Positions 51,237 through 60,416 are shown, numbered from the stretch's first letter. The stretch is DNA of 64,000 bases from DATFKA01 sp035268885 (GCA_035268885.1 DATFKA010000026.1:1-64000); one strand, 5' to 3'. Program-made: numbers and translations. The notes: generated from the sequence alone by a model not told the origin.

Positions 51237-52634
51237 ATGGAAAAGTATAGTGTCTTAAATTTTGGAGGAATAGGCAATGGAAAACAGGATGAATCAACTG
51301 CGATTCAAAAGGCTATTGACGCGTGCTGCCGAAATGGAGGTGGGACGGTTTTTATCCCAGCAGGACTCACCCTACTTACCGGCCCATTCTGCTTGAAGTC
51401 AAATGTAACCCTACATGTAGAAAGAGGTGCCAGACTCATCGCTAACCCAGATGAGTCCGTTTATACCCAAAGTGCATTTCGAGAAAACAAAGGAGAAGGA
51501 AGCATCTGGATTAGCGGCGAACATGTAGAGAATGTGGGCATCACTGGAGGAGGTATTATTGACGGTAACGGAATAGCCTTTATGGGAGCAGAGCGAAAAG
51601 ATTCCTACCTCCTAAAACCTTTCGATGTCATTGACCCAAGGCCTCATTTGTTGACCTTAATAGATGTAAAGAATATCAGTATTTACAATATTACATTTAC
51701 CAATGCGGCTTATTGGGGGCTGCATTTCATTGGTTGTGAAAATGTGCTCATCCGTGATGTGTTTATATTTAATAGTTTAAAAATCAGAAATGGAGATGGG
51801 ATTGATATAGACCATTCTCAAAATGTTAATATCAGTAATTGCCATATTGAATCAGGAGACGATTGTATTTGTTTTAAAAACAGACGAGAATATGCGGAAT
51901 ACGGTCCATGCTCAGATATAACCGTAACGGGATGTACCCTTACCTCTACTTCCTGCGCCATTAAGTTTGGTTCCGAAAACATGGATGAAATCAAAAATGT
52001 CGTCATCAATAATTGCATTATAAAGAACAGTAATCGAGGAATAGGCATTCAAAACAGAGATGAAGGAACGATTTCTAATATTCTGATTTCTAATATCATA
52101 TTGGATTGTCGACTTTTTTCAGATGTGTGGTGGGGGAAAGCAGAGCCGATTTACGTTACGGCCTTTCCAAGAGCCAAAAAAGATGGCAAAGATGGCGGCA
52201 TTCGCTTCCCGCCAAATGCCACCAAAGGTCACGTTGGAAAAGTGTCTAATATCTTCTTTTCCAACATTAGATGTACCAGCGAGAATGGTATCTTCGTAGC
52301 TGCCGAAAATGCTTCTAAAGTCGATAATATTCAATTTAAAGACATCTCTATTCACCTGAACAAAGTGACCCCTTACAAAGGTGGCTCCTACGATTGTCGT
52401 CCTTGCGAAGGAACCGACATGATTTTTGACGATACGGCGGGGTTCTACCTGATGAATGTTGCTAATATTTCTATTAAAAATTGCCAACTGACCTGGGGAG
52501 AAAACAGACCGCCCTACTATAAAAAAGGCTTGAAATTAGTCAATTGCCAGGCTATTGATATTTTGAACTATGCTTATCCGACGGATAAGCATAAGGTAGA
52601 ATTAAATACTCAGTCTAATAAAATCAACTCATGA
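51237..52634 (+). CDS. GH28-family polygalacturonase-like enzyme, no signal peptide
   Basis: The 465-residue protein is a right-handed beta helix of the GH28 family: the opening LNFGGIGNGKQDESTAIQKAIDAC, GGTVFIPAG, NGDGIDIDHS, and the catalytic ESGDDCI are present. The GHG motif of standard polygalacturonases is replaced by CAIKFGSE, and the region after it reads SNRGIGIQNRDEG, which fits a divergent exo-acting branch. There is no signal peptide and no alternative upstream start, so it appears cytoplasmic and would act on imported oligosaccharides. The symporter gene overlaps its stop by 4 bp. It is the first gene of the island's right arm. Confidence 0.85.
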   Translation: MEKYSVLNFGGIGNGKQDESTAIQKAIDACCRNGGGTVFIPAGLTLLTGPFCLKSNVTLHVERGARLIANPDESVYTQSAFRENKGEGSIWISGEHVENVGITGGGIIDGNGIAFMGAERKDSYLLKPFDVIDPRPHLLTLIDVKNISIYNITFTNAAYWGLHFIGCENVLIRDVFIFNSLKIRNGDGIDIDHSQNVNISNCHIESGDDCICFKNRREYAEYGPCSDITVTGCTLTSTSCAIKFGSENMDEIKNVVINNCIIKNSNRGIGIQNRDEGTISNILISNIILDCRLFSDVWWGKAEPIYVTAFPRAKKDGKDGGIRFPPNATKGHVGKVSNIFFSNIRCTSENGIFVAAENASKVDNIQFKDISIHLNKVTPYKGGSYDCRPCEGTDMIFDDTAGFYLMNVANISIKNCQLTWGENRPPYYKKGLKLVNCQAIDILNYAYPTDKHKVELNTQSNKINS

Positions 52635-54811
52635 TTTTTGGATTAACTCACCTCGATATTATTATCATGCTGCTTTATTTCGGTGTAATCATTTACATTG
52701 GAGTCAGAGCCAGTTTCAAGGTCAAAAACCAAGAGGATTATTTATTAGGAGGCAGAAAGTTTGGAAAACTGACCAGCACTTTTGCCAGTTTCGGGCAGGC
52801 AACTTCAGCTGACGGTCCTGCCGGTGTAGCGACCACCACCTTTAACAATGGAGCGGCAGGAATTTGGAGTTCGCTTTTAATGCTTTTTGTAACTCCCCTT
52901 TTCTGGATAACCGCCCCCTGGCTAAGAAGGCTCAGAATCCTTACCATGGGTGATTTTTACCTGGAGCGTTACGGGTCAAAAAAAATGGCCGCTACTTATG
53001 CGCTTATTGCCAGTATTGGCATGATGGGCTTACTCTCTGTCGGATATATGGCTGTCGCTAAAACGGCTACCGCTATGACGCCCAAACCCGCTACCGAATT
53101 ATCCGTGGAAGAACAAAAGGAACTACAACAAGCCATTAGCTTAAAAGAGCTGTCCTCGGTTGATGTAGAGACCCTGAGTCCTAAGGAATTGGAACGATTA
53201 AAAGTATTGCAGAAACTGAACCCTAAAAGTATTTTTTCGTATTTAAATGAAGGTTGGCTGATTTGGAGTATCTGCTTTTTAGTTTTGATCTATACTATTT
53301 TGGGTGGATTAGAGGCCGCCGTTTATACTGACTTATTACAAGGTGTCTTTATCATTATCTTATCCATTGTTTTATTACCCTTTGCCTGGTCAGCGATCAA
53401 TGAATTATACGGAGGGGAAGGGATGCGACAAGCCCTCACCCATCTACATACGCAGCTACCGGAAGATACTTTTGAAATTTTTGGCGCTCCCCAAACCATA
53501 GACTTTACCTGGTATTTTATCATCACGGCTGCTTTGGTATCCGGTATAACCGTAGTAACGCAACCCAATCAACTGGTTACTGCCGGAGCAGCAAAAGACG
53601 AATACTCCGCTAGAATTGGTTTTGTCACGGGTACCTTTATGAAGCGAGTCATCACCATCTTTTGGGGAATGCTTGGCCTGGCTGCCATTCTATTATACAG
53701 CAACGAAATTAACAATCCGGATTTGACCTGGGGGCATGCCACCAGAGCCTTGTTAGGGCCACTAAACATGGGACTGATTGGGTTGATGCTGGCCAGCATG
53801 ATGGCGGCCTTAATGTCTACCGCTGATTGCTTAATGTTGACGGTTTCGGGCTTAATTGTCAATAATTTATACAAACCATTCTCCAAAGACCCCACGGAAA
53901 AAGAACTCATTCTTGTAGGCCGGATAGCCGGTGCTTTTTTCTTGATAGGCGGTGCTATTATTACCACTCAATTCGATGATATTTTACAGATTTTAAAATT
54001 TATTTGGGAATTTTTTGTCGTTTTTGCAGCCGCCTTTTGGCTGGGCTTAAAATGGCAAAAAGCAAACAGAAATGGTGCATGGTGGAGTATTTTAGGCGCG
54101 TTTTCCCTGTTCTATTTAATCCCCATCCTGGTCCCACTTTTATTTCCGCAACTGCGGACAAACGCGACCTTATTAAAACAAACCAATCCACCCCTTATGG
54201 AACGCGTCTACACCGTCCGGCAAATGGATGTAACTGAACGCAATGAGACCATAGCCAACTGGTCCTCCACAAATCAGCAAGGGCCTGCGCCAGATCCCTT
54301 GGTAGTCGGCGAGACTTTTACAAAATCGTATCAACTGCCGCAAAAGTCTATTTTCTGGTCAAAGGGAATTAAAACCAATGATGATCAATCTCTAGAAGGA
54401 AGTGGTTATATTTACCTAGAATTGGTCCTTTTGGATGCCATTGGCTTCGATTTGGGTAAAAACCCTTACGCGCTTAATGAGACGATTCGATTGCTGATTC
54501 GCTTAATCACCCCGTTTCTACTGTTGATCATCGCTTCCTTAATGTTCAAAGTCGATCAGGAACAACTGATTCGACCCTTTTATACTAAAATGAGGCTGCC
54601 CGTCCATCAGTCAGGTAGGAGTGCCGACGCGGCGATGCTTAAAAAGGCAATGGCCAACTTTGAAGAGACCAAGTCTGCTTTAGTTTCACCCAATTCAAGT
54701 TGGGAATTCTATAAATGGAATAGACAAGATACCGTTGGCTTTTTGCTAGCTTGGGGGATGGTTTTACTGGTACTCGCACTCCTCTATGTTGCCGTTAATT
54801 TAGGTGCTTAA
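52631..54811 (+). CDS. Sodium:solute symporter (SSS family)
   Basis: The 726-residue inner-membrane protein has more than a dozen helices and SSS features: FKVKNQEDYLLGGRKFG, SFGQATSADGPAGVATTTF with the sodium-site serines and threonines, and MMAALMSTADCLMLTVSGLIVNN in helix eight. A cytoplasmic or periplasmic insertion rich in charged residues (about 157-205, SVEEQKELQQA, LSPKELERLKVL) and a long tail make it larger than simple sugar symporters. Its ATG overlaps the GH28 stop, implying that it imports the substrate of that cytoplasmic enzyme, or the inositol used by the next gene. Confidence 0.88.
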   Translation: MIFGLTHLDIIIMLLYFGVIIYIGVRASFKVKNQEDYLLGGRKFGKLTSTFASFGQATSADGPAGVATTTFNNGAAGIWSSLLMLFVTPLFWITAPWLRRLRILTMGDFYLERYGSKKMAATYALIASIGMMGLLSVGYMAVAKTATAMTPKPATELSVEEQKELQQAISLKELSSVDVETLSPKELERLKVLQKLNPKSIFSYLNEGWLIWSICFLVLIYTILGGLEAAVYTDLLQGVFIIILSIVLLPFAWSAINELYGGEGMRQALTHLHTQLPEDTFEIFGAPQTIDFTWYFIITAALVSGITVVTQPNQLVTAGAAKDEYSARIGFVTGTFMKRVITIFWGMLGLAAILLYSNEINNPDLTWGHATRALLGPLNMGLIGLMLASMMAALMSTADCLMLTVSGLIVNNLYKPFSKDPTEKELILVGRIAGAFFLIGGAIITTQFDDILQILKFIWEFFVVFAAAFWLGLKWQKANRNGAWWSILGAFSLFYLIPILVPLLFPQLRTNATLLKQTNPPLMERVYTVRQMDVTERNETIANWSSTNQQGPAPDPLVVGETFTKSYQLPQKSIFWSKGIKTNDDQSLEGSGYIYLELVLLDAIGFDLGKNPYALNETIRLLIRLITPFLLLIIASLMFKVDQEQLIRPFYTKMRLPVHQSGRSADAAMLKKAMANFEETKSALVSPNSSWEFYKWNRQDTVGFLLAWGMVLLVLALLYVAVNLGA

Positions 54812-54905
54812 AACCGTGGAAATGGTGCCATAAAACGGGAAGGCCTGCAGATGGAAACCCCAAATTCAAAAACCATAATATTCTTTAATTTCAAAATCAA
54901 AAATC

Positions 54906-55727
54906 ATGGAAGTCCAAAAAGAAAAAGTCTTTAGAAACTATGATCAGGGAGATATTACAGCAGCGGTAAAAGAGCATTATCGCAAGATGCGCAGTCGCCA
55001 AACCCTGGACTATGTGCAGCGCATGAAATCCAAATATTTAACCTACGACAAGCCCTTGGATCTTTGGGAGGCCCTGGCCAAATTAGATGCCTTGATTGAT
55101 GTCAGTGATCCTGATTTAGACCTGCCGAATGTTCAGCATTTGATTCAATCGGCAGAGGCTATACGGGCTGATAATCGCCCCGATTGGATGCAGCTGGTAG
55201 GACTCATCCACGACCTGGGTAAGATAATGTATCTCTGGGGTTCAGATGAAGACGGAACCAGTCAGGCAGAGCAATGGGGTATGGTCGGAGATGTTTTTAT
55301 CGTCGGCTGTGCTTTACCAGACACCTGTGTCTATCCCGAATTCAACGCCTTGAATCCTGATATGCAACACGAAATCTATAGCACGCCTTTAGGTATTTAT
55401 GAAAAAAATTGTGGGCTCGACAATACACATCTAGCCTGGGGACATGACGAATACTTATATCAGGTATTGAACAATCATCCAACCAATACCCTTCCAGAAG
55501 CCGGTATGGTTATGGTGCGCTATCACTCCTTTTATCCCTGGCATACCGGAAATAGCTATAGCGATATTGTTTCGGAGAAGGATAGCCAATACAAGGAGTG
55601 GATTAAAGATTTTAATAAATATGATCTTTATACCAAGTCTGATAAAATCTACGATTTGGATGAAATAAAAAGTCATTATCAGCCGATTGCGAAAAAGTAC
55701 CTGGGCGATGAAATGATTTACTGGTAG
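54906..55727 (+). CDS. myo-Inositol oxygenase
   Basis: This 273-residue non-haem di-iron enzyme splits myo-inositol with O2 to D-glucuronate. The HD-domain iron ligands are visible: H78 (QHLIQSAEAIR), H102-D103 (IHDLGK), H180 (WGHDEYLY), H207 (RYHSFYPWH) and D240 (FNKYDLYTKSD). Length and sequence are close to animal and plant MIOX. Bacterial copies are uncommon. In the island it links inositol to the glucuronate pool, next to an alpha-glucuronidase-like enzyme and a symporter. No uronate isomerase or other glucuronate catabolic gene is in the window, so that path must be elsewhere. The gap of 94 bp upstream shows no clear operator. Confidence 0.93.
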   Translation: MEVQKEKVFRNYDQGDITAAVKEHYRKMRSRQTLDYVQRMKSKYLTYDKPLDLWEALAKLDALIDVSDPDLDLPNVQHLIQSAEAIRADNRPDWMQLVGLIHDLGKIMYLWGSDEDGTSQAEQWGMVGDVFIVGCALPDTCVYPEFNALNPDMQHEIYSTPLGIYEKNCGLDNTHLAWGHDEYLYQVLNNHPTNTLPEAGMVMVRYHSFYPWHTGNSYSDIVSEKDSQYKEWIKDFNKYDLYTKSDKIYDLDEIKSHYQPIAKKYLGDEMIYW

Positions 55728-55773
55728 CGGAGACAGTTCTTTCTATTTCTTAAATTCCTAACCTTACTCCCTT

Positions 55774-58116
55774 ATGCTAAAGCAAGTACTCTTCCTTTTT
55801 AGCCTGTTTCTATTGCTGGTGCAATGCAAACCGGCCCCGGGGCCAGCCACTTCAACTGAAGAAGAAAAGATTCGACCCGTTGATTTGGTAGCGCCCCTGG
55901 TGGATGCCGCCAATTCCAGATGGTTCTTTTTCAACTCCGCTACCAGACCTTTTGGAATGGTGAATTTGAGTCCGGATATGGTCATTGACGGAGCGTGGAA
56001 TGCTGGTTATCGGTATCAGCGGGATACGATTCGCTGCTTTAGCCATGTACACGCCTGGCAATTATCCGCCATCCCCGTTTTACCCACTACCGGAGCGTTT
56101 AAAGGGCATCTGGGAGCCGATAAATACGGGAGCAGCTACACGCACGCAAAGGAAACGGTCAAAGCCGGCTATCATCAGGTTTATTTGCAAGACTATCAGA
56201 TCGACGCAGAATTAACGGCTACGACCAGAGTGGGCTTTCACCGGTATACTTTCCCCAAAAGTGAAAAAAGCCATATACACGTTGATTTTTCTACTTTTTT
56301 AGGGCCTAACGATACCCAAAGGGGATATGCAAAAAAAGTGAGCACTCGAGAAATAGCAGGCTATGCCTTGATGGCACCAACGATTCGGCGGCCAAAGGCC
56401 ACCTATGTCTATTACGTCATCCAATTTGACCAGGATTTTGACCACTTTGGCACCTGGAAGGACGGACAGTTATCAAACCTGCAAGAAATAGAAGGCGCAA
56501 AAACAGGTGCCTACGTAAGTTTTGCAACGGAAGAAGGCCAGCAAAGAATGATGAAAGTAGCCATTTCTTACGTCAGCACGGAACAAGCTCGCTTGAATTT
56601 GCAAACCGAATTACCGCACTGGGATTTTGACAAAACGGTCCAGGAGACGCAAGATGAATGGAATACCTGGTTAAGCAAAATTGAAGTGGAAGGTGGCACA
56701 GAAACCGAACAACGGCGATTTTATACCGACCTGTGGCATGCCCTACAGGGCCGAAGAATACTGAGTGATGTCAATGGGAAGTATTGTGATATGACCGGTG
56801 ACCATCCCAGAACAGGTCAAATACCCCTGGATGAAAAAGGGCAGCCCAAATTCAATCACTACAATTCAGACTCATTCTGGGGCGCCCAATGGACCTTGAA
56901 TACCCTCTGGCACCTGGTTTACCCAAAAGTATCTGAAGAGTTTGTCAATTCTATGTTGCTAATGTACGAGGATGGTGGACTTATTCCCCGTGGCCCATCG
57001 GGCGGAAATTATACTTATGTGATGACGGGGGCCTCTTCTACCCCATTCGTTGTAAGTGCCTACATGAAAGGAATTAGAGGGTTTGATGTAGAAAAAGCTT
57101 ATGAAGGGCTGGCTAAAAATCATTCTGCCTCCGGCATGATGGCAAAAGCAGGCTATGAACACGAGACCTTTTTGGGTGGTGGTATGCAGTACTATCTGGA
57201 ACGAGGATATATTCCGCATCCCCTGCCTGAAGGAATAGAAGGATTTCATAAAGATGGGTCCGGACAAACCCTCGAATATGCCTACCAGGATTGGACCTTA
57301 GGACAATTGGCAAAAGCATTGGGCAAAGAAAAAGACTACCAGCTCTATCAGCAAAGGTCCTTAAATTATCAGAACATCTGGAACGAAGAATTGGGCTGGA
57401 TGTGGATCAAAAACCTGGACGGCAACTGGGAAAAAGATGTAGACATTTTGCGCTACGATCACGGCTGGGTAGAGTCAAACGCAGCACAGGCTACCTGGTT
57501 TGTACCACACGATATTGACGGCCTAATCAACTTAATGGGAGGTAAAGAAAAGTTCGTAGCAAAGCTTAATAAATCCTTCGAATTAGCAGCCCAACACGAT
57601 TTCACTTCTGCCAAAAGCCACGATCAGGGCGAACAAGAGAAAAACCGTAGAAGATATTTGAATTACGGCAACCAGCCTTCTATGCAAACGGCCTTTATGT
57701 TCAACTATGCCGGCGAACCCGCCTTAACCCAATATTGGAGTAGACAAGTCATTGACAAAGTCTATAGCGGTGTTTCTCCAGAATATGGGTACAGTGGTGA
57801 TGAAGACCAGGGACTGATGGGTGCCTTGGCCGTTTTGATGAAAATTGGCTTATTTTCTTTACGAGGAGGTACGGCAGTGGAGCCTGTCTACGAAATCGCA
57901 AGCCCTATTTTTGATAAAATAACGATTCATTTAGATGACCGTTTTTATCCGGGCAACAAATTCGTCATTACTGCGAAGAATAATGCTCCCGAAAATGTAT
58001 ACGTACAACAAGCTACTTTAAACGGAGAGCCCTTAAAGCAACCCTGGTTTAGCCACCAAATCCTCATCAATGGAGGAGAGTTAATCCTGGAAATGGGAGC
58101 GAGCAAGGGACAGTAA
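55774..58116 (+). CDS. GH92-family alpha-mannosidase-like lipoprotein
   Basis: The 780-residue lipoprotein (LLLVQC lipobox) matches GH92 along its length: a beta-sandwich start (VDAANSRWFFFNSATRPFGM), CFSHVHAWQLSAIPVLPTTG, and an (alpha/alpha)6 barrel with YNSDSFWGAQWTLNTLW, GSGQTLEYAYQDWTLGQLAK, and YGNQPSMQTAFMFNYAGEP. The terminal catalytic loop reads GYSGDEDQGLMGA in place of the usual GNDD-G-Q-M, a variation that may shift specificity. GH92 enzymes are calcium-dependent exo-mannosidases in the periplasm or on the surface. It ends the right arm 47 bp after the inositol oxygenase gene start region and 13 bp before the island's edge. Confidence 0.85.
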   Translation: MLKQVLFLFSLFLLLVQCKPAPGPATSTEEEKIRPVDLVAPLVDAANSRWFFFNSATRPFGMVNLSPDMVIDGAWNAGYRYQRDTIRCFSHVHAWQLSAIPVLPTTGAFKGHLGADKYGSSYTHAKETVKAGYHQVYLQDYQIDAELTATTRVGFHRYTFPKSEKSHIHVDFSTFLGPNDTQRGYAKKVSTREIAGYALMAPTIRRPKATYVYYVIQFDQDFDHFGTWKDGQLSNLQEIEGAKTGAYVSFATEEGQQRMMKVAISYVSTEQARLNLQTELPHWDFDKTVQETQDEWNTWLSKIEVEGGTETEQRRFYTDLWHALQGRRILSDVNGKYCDMTGDHPRTGQIPLDEKGQPKFNHYNSDSFWGAQWTLNTLWHLVYPKVSEEFVNSMLLMYEDGGLIPRGPSGGNYTYVMTGASSTPFVVSAYMKGIRGFDVEKAYEGLAKNHSASGMMAKAGYEHETFLGGGMQYYLERGYIPHPLPEGIEGFHKDGSGQTLEYAYQDWTLGQLAKALGKEKDYQLYQQRSLNYQNIWNEELGWMWIKNLDGNWEKDVDILRYDHGWVESNAAQATWFVPHDIDGLINLMGGKEKFVAKLNKSFELAAQHDFTSAKSHDQGEQEKNRRRYLNYGNQPSMQTAFMFNYAGEPALTQYWSRQVIDKVYSGVSPEYGYSGDEDQGLMGALAVLMKIGLFSLRGGTAVEPVYEIASPIFDKITIHLDDRFYPGNKFVITAKNNAPENVYVQQATLNGEPLKQPWFSHQILINGGELILEMGASKGQ

Positions 58117-58129
58117 AGCACGGGGAAAT

Positions 58130-58281
58130 CCACAGTGGTGAAGATTACCACTACCCCGGGCCACTGGTCCTGGATTTATTCGCACGCCAAGGTGGCGCGG
58201 ATGGATATGGACGGTACTTACGTAAAAATCGATGGTAAGCCGGTGACCATTATGGAATGGCTGGCGGCGCAGGAGCGGTGA
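58130..58281 (+). pseudogene. Truncated, frameshifted copy of the esterase 3' end
   Basis: This matches 42931-43080, the last 50 codons of the esterase gene, at roughly 90 percent identity. One extra C after CCCCGGG breaks the frame. Of the other codon differences in the well-aligned part, six are silent and three change a residue (Asn to Lys, Gln to Met, Lys to Glu), so it was under selection before being cut. It is therefore the tail of a paralogue, not a fresh duplication. The following gap to 58351 holds nothing else recognisable. Confidence 0.85.
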
Positions 58282-58351
58282 TTCGTTTGGTGATTTGGTG
58301 GTGACCATTTTTATAGCTGGATCAATCGTCTGATGTGCCTAATGGCTTTTG

Positions 58352-59518
58352 TCATTCTGGGGGTCCGGTACTATCGGGAGCAGGGATGAGCCATTCTCTA
58401 TAATTATCGGGCGTGATCACCTTAAATCCGGCATCGGGGTAAGCCTTCCCCCAGGCCGCAGGTGCTTTTACTTTTTTCCTCGGATTCCATTTAAATTCAT
58501 AGCCATAAAGCTGCCCGCCCCGGTCTTCGACCCAGTCTATTTCTTGTTGGTCGTACGTCCTCCAGAAATAATTGTATACCAGGACAGCATTATAATGTTG
58601 AAATTTAATGCGCTCGCTAATCATATAATTCTCCCATAGAATACCCATGTCATTTCTCAGATGTACAGGATTCAAATTACCAACTAACACATTTCTAATG
58701 CCATTATCCAGAAAATAGTACTTACTACTCTTGTTCACTTCCTTTCGCATATTGCGGCTAAAGCCTCCTACCCGGGTGATGATAAACACTTTGGTCAATA
58801 AATCCAGGTATTTATCGACCGTATTTCTGCTCATCTGTAGTGATTTGGACAAGTCCGGGATACTCACTTCACTACCTACCTGGTAAGCGATAAGCCGCAG
58901 TAAATCAATAATTTTATCGGAATTTTTAATCGTCTCGAAAGTCAAAATATCTTTCAGCAAATAAGAGTTGAGTAATTCTCGTAAGTATAAATATTTCTCC
59001 TCATTGGTGGGTAGCTGTAATAACTCGGGATAGTTCCCATAAACCAGGCTGGAGTGAAGTTGATCAACTTGATGAATAAGCGGATGGACCTTTGCTAGTT
59101 CCTGTTCCGATATACTATACAAATTAAAGGTCATTTTCCTCCCGGTCAATGGCTCTCCTGTGTAATTCTCTACATCAAAAGCAGATGATCCGGTGATCAG
59201 TATCTTGAGATCATCAATGGTATCCACCATTAGCTTTAGTGCATTTCCGATATCCGGTATTTTCTGTGCTTCATCAATGATCAGAAAACGCTTCTTTCCC
59301 ACTATTTTGGCTAAAGCCACCTGACTCCTACGGGCGAATAATTCTCGGGTGGCTATATCCTCGCCGTTCAGCAATGTATAGGACTCTTCCTTTTCACTCA
59401 GGATCTTACGAATAAGAAAAGTCTTCCCAACTCTTCTTGGCCCGAGTAATACCACCACTTTGTTGGGGCGTAAATAGCGCTCTACCTGCGCCTGTACTAT
59501 TCTTGGAAACTGATCCAT
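58352..59518 (-). CDS. AAA ATPase with DUF4143 domain
   Basis: The 388-residue protein has an N-terminal P-loop ATPase (VVLLGPRRVGKTFLI Walker A, RFLIIDEAQKIPD Walker B, ILITGSSAFDV sensor) and a C-terminal DUF4143 nuclease-like region with a winged helix (SIPDLSKSLQMSRNTVDKYLDLL) and a PD-(D/E)xK-like end (EIDWVEDRGGQLYGYEFKW). Such proteins are widespread single genes of unknown role and often vary between strains. A perfect 44-bp palindrome lies 33 bp upstream of the start. Confidence 0.88.
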   Translation of the reverse strand: MDQFPRIVQAQVERYLRPNKVVVLLGPRRVGKTFLIRKILSEKEESYTLLNGEDIATRELFARRSQVALAKIVGKKRFLIIDEAQKIPDIGNALKLMVDTIDDLKILITGSSAFDVENYTGEPLTGRKMTFNLYSISEQELAKVHPLIHQVDQLHSSLVYGNYPELLQLPTNEEKYLYLRELLNSYLLKDILTFETIKNSDKIIDLLRLIAYQVGSEVSIPDLSKSLQMSRNTVDKYLDLLTKVFIITRVGGFSRNMRKEVNKSSKYYFLDNGIRNVLVGNLNPVHLRNDMGILWENYMISERIKFQHYNAVLVYNYFWRTYDQQEIDWVEDRGGQLYGYEFKWNPRKKVKAPAAWGKAYPDAGFKVITPDNYREWLIPAPDSTGPPE

Positions 59519-59551
59519 AGCTTTTTTTTGAACAAATTTACATTAATTCAT

Positions 59552-59595
59552 TCAACCAATTGAACGAATTTAGCTAAATTCGTTCAATTGGTTGA
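59552..59595. repeat. Perfect 44-bp palindrome upstream of the ATPase
   Basis: Each half is 22 bases (TCAACCAATTGAACGAATTTAG and its exact complement are the arms, quoted here only by ends TCAACC and GGTTGA) with no spacer. It sits 33 bp before the ATPase start codon, in its promoter or leader. It can form a cruciform or a long RNA hairpin. Confidence 0.9.
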
Positions 59596-59646
59596 TCCTA
59601 TTTAGCAAATCTATGCTTTAACAGCCCTGGAAGGGATCCTCCATAT

Positions 59647-60258
59647 CTATAAATCATCGATCCCATTTCCAAACATACCTCCTTTAAAAATAGATCGGTA
59701 TCGAACTTCCCACTTTGTCTGACTATATACATAGTAGTAAAGATATTGGTCTTCAAAAGACTGCATTAATTCTTCGTAGGTGAGAAGGCCCAGCGTGAAA
59801 TGTTCATGGATATCTTGTAAATCTGCTAACAGATCTGTTTCAGCGCTGGTATTACCCAGGGCTTCTGGTAGGATGATTACTTCATCATATGCTAATGCCT
59901 TTTCAATATCGACTTCGAAATAAGTCGTACGGATGATTTTTCGATGATCGGGCTGAATGAGGATCGCTTGTACCTGATCGCGAAAACCACTGAGTAGTTT
60001 ATATACCGGGAGATACTGATAGTGCAGTTCAATTTCTTTAAATCGGGACAGTTCATTAGGCATCAATTCAACGCAATTGAAATCAAAGTCATCATGCTTA
60101 TGAATTTCGTAGGGCAGCTCTAGGTCTTTGTCGTAATGCCAGGTTAGTTTGTATTTATCTCCGACTAAATTTCCCAACTCGAGGTAGTCACCAGGTCTTA
60201 TAGTAATACCACGATCTAACACTATTTTGTCAACTACCATTTTCTTTCTTTTTATCAT
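59647..60258 (-). CDS. Hypothetical protein
   Basis: I do not recognise this protein of about 203 residues. It is soluble, acidic and rich in aromatic residues (LTWHYDKDLELPYEIHKHD, IELHYQYLPVYKLL, EDQYLYYYVYSQTKWEVRYR), without a signal peptide or membrane segment. The start is unclear: 60258 (MIKRKK) and 60240 (MVVDKIV) are both reasonable. It lies 51 bp upstream of the palindrome and ATPase gene on the same strand, but as a separate unit. Confidence 0.6.
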   Translation of the reverse strand: MIKRKKMVVDKIVLDRGITIRPGDYLELGNLVGDKYKLTWHYDKDLELPYEIHKHDDFDFNCVELMPNELSRFKEIELHYQYLPVYKLLSGFRDQVQAILIQPDHRKIIRTTYFEVDIEKALAYDEVIILPEALGNTSAETDLLADLQDIHEHFTLGLLTYEELMQSFEDQYLYYYVYSQTKWEVRYRSIFKGGMFGNGIDDL

Positions 60259-60416
60259 CCGCTGCTGAAAACTACCCCAAAAAAAGGAAATCACCTAAAT
60301 CCCATCTCTCCAATTTCACCCCTACCTTTAGCCTGGATACACCTAGATTTAGGTACCCAAAACCACCAAAATTCGTCATTGGATAAATCAATTCCGCTTA
60401 CTACCTTTATGCCATT

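Larger units (their letters stand above)
43081..58129. mobile_element. AT-rich glycan/inositol island inserted at an esterase locus
   Basis: The segment starts at the stop of the esterase gene and ends 13 bp after the GH92 stop, where a diverged copy of the esterase 3' end begins. Base use shifts sharply: 17 G/C of 60 at 51781-51840 and 25 of 60 at 47881-47940, against 29 of 60 at 9601-9660. Genes inside form one two-armed regulon around a FadR-type regulator. No integrase, transposase or tRNA gene marks the edges, so the mechanism may be homologous exchange between tandem esterase paralogues. Confidence 0.6.

Noticed and set aside
43081..58129. A classical SusC/SusD polysaccharide locus
   Set aside because: The TonB receptor has no SusD-like neighbour and the regulator is FadR-type rather than a hybrid two-component system or sigma/anti-sigma pair.
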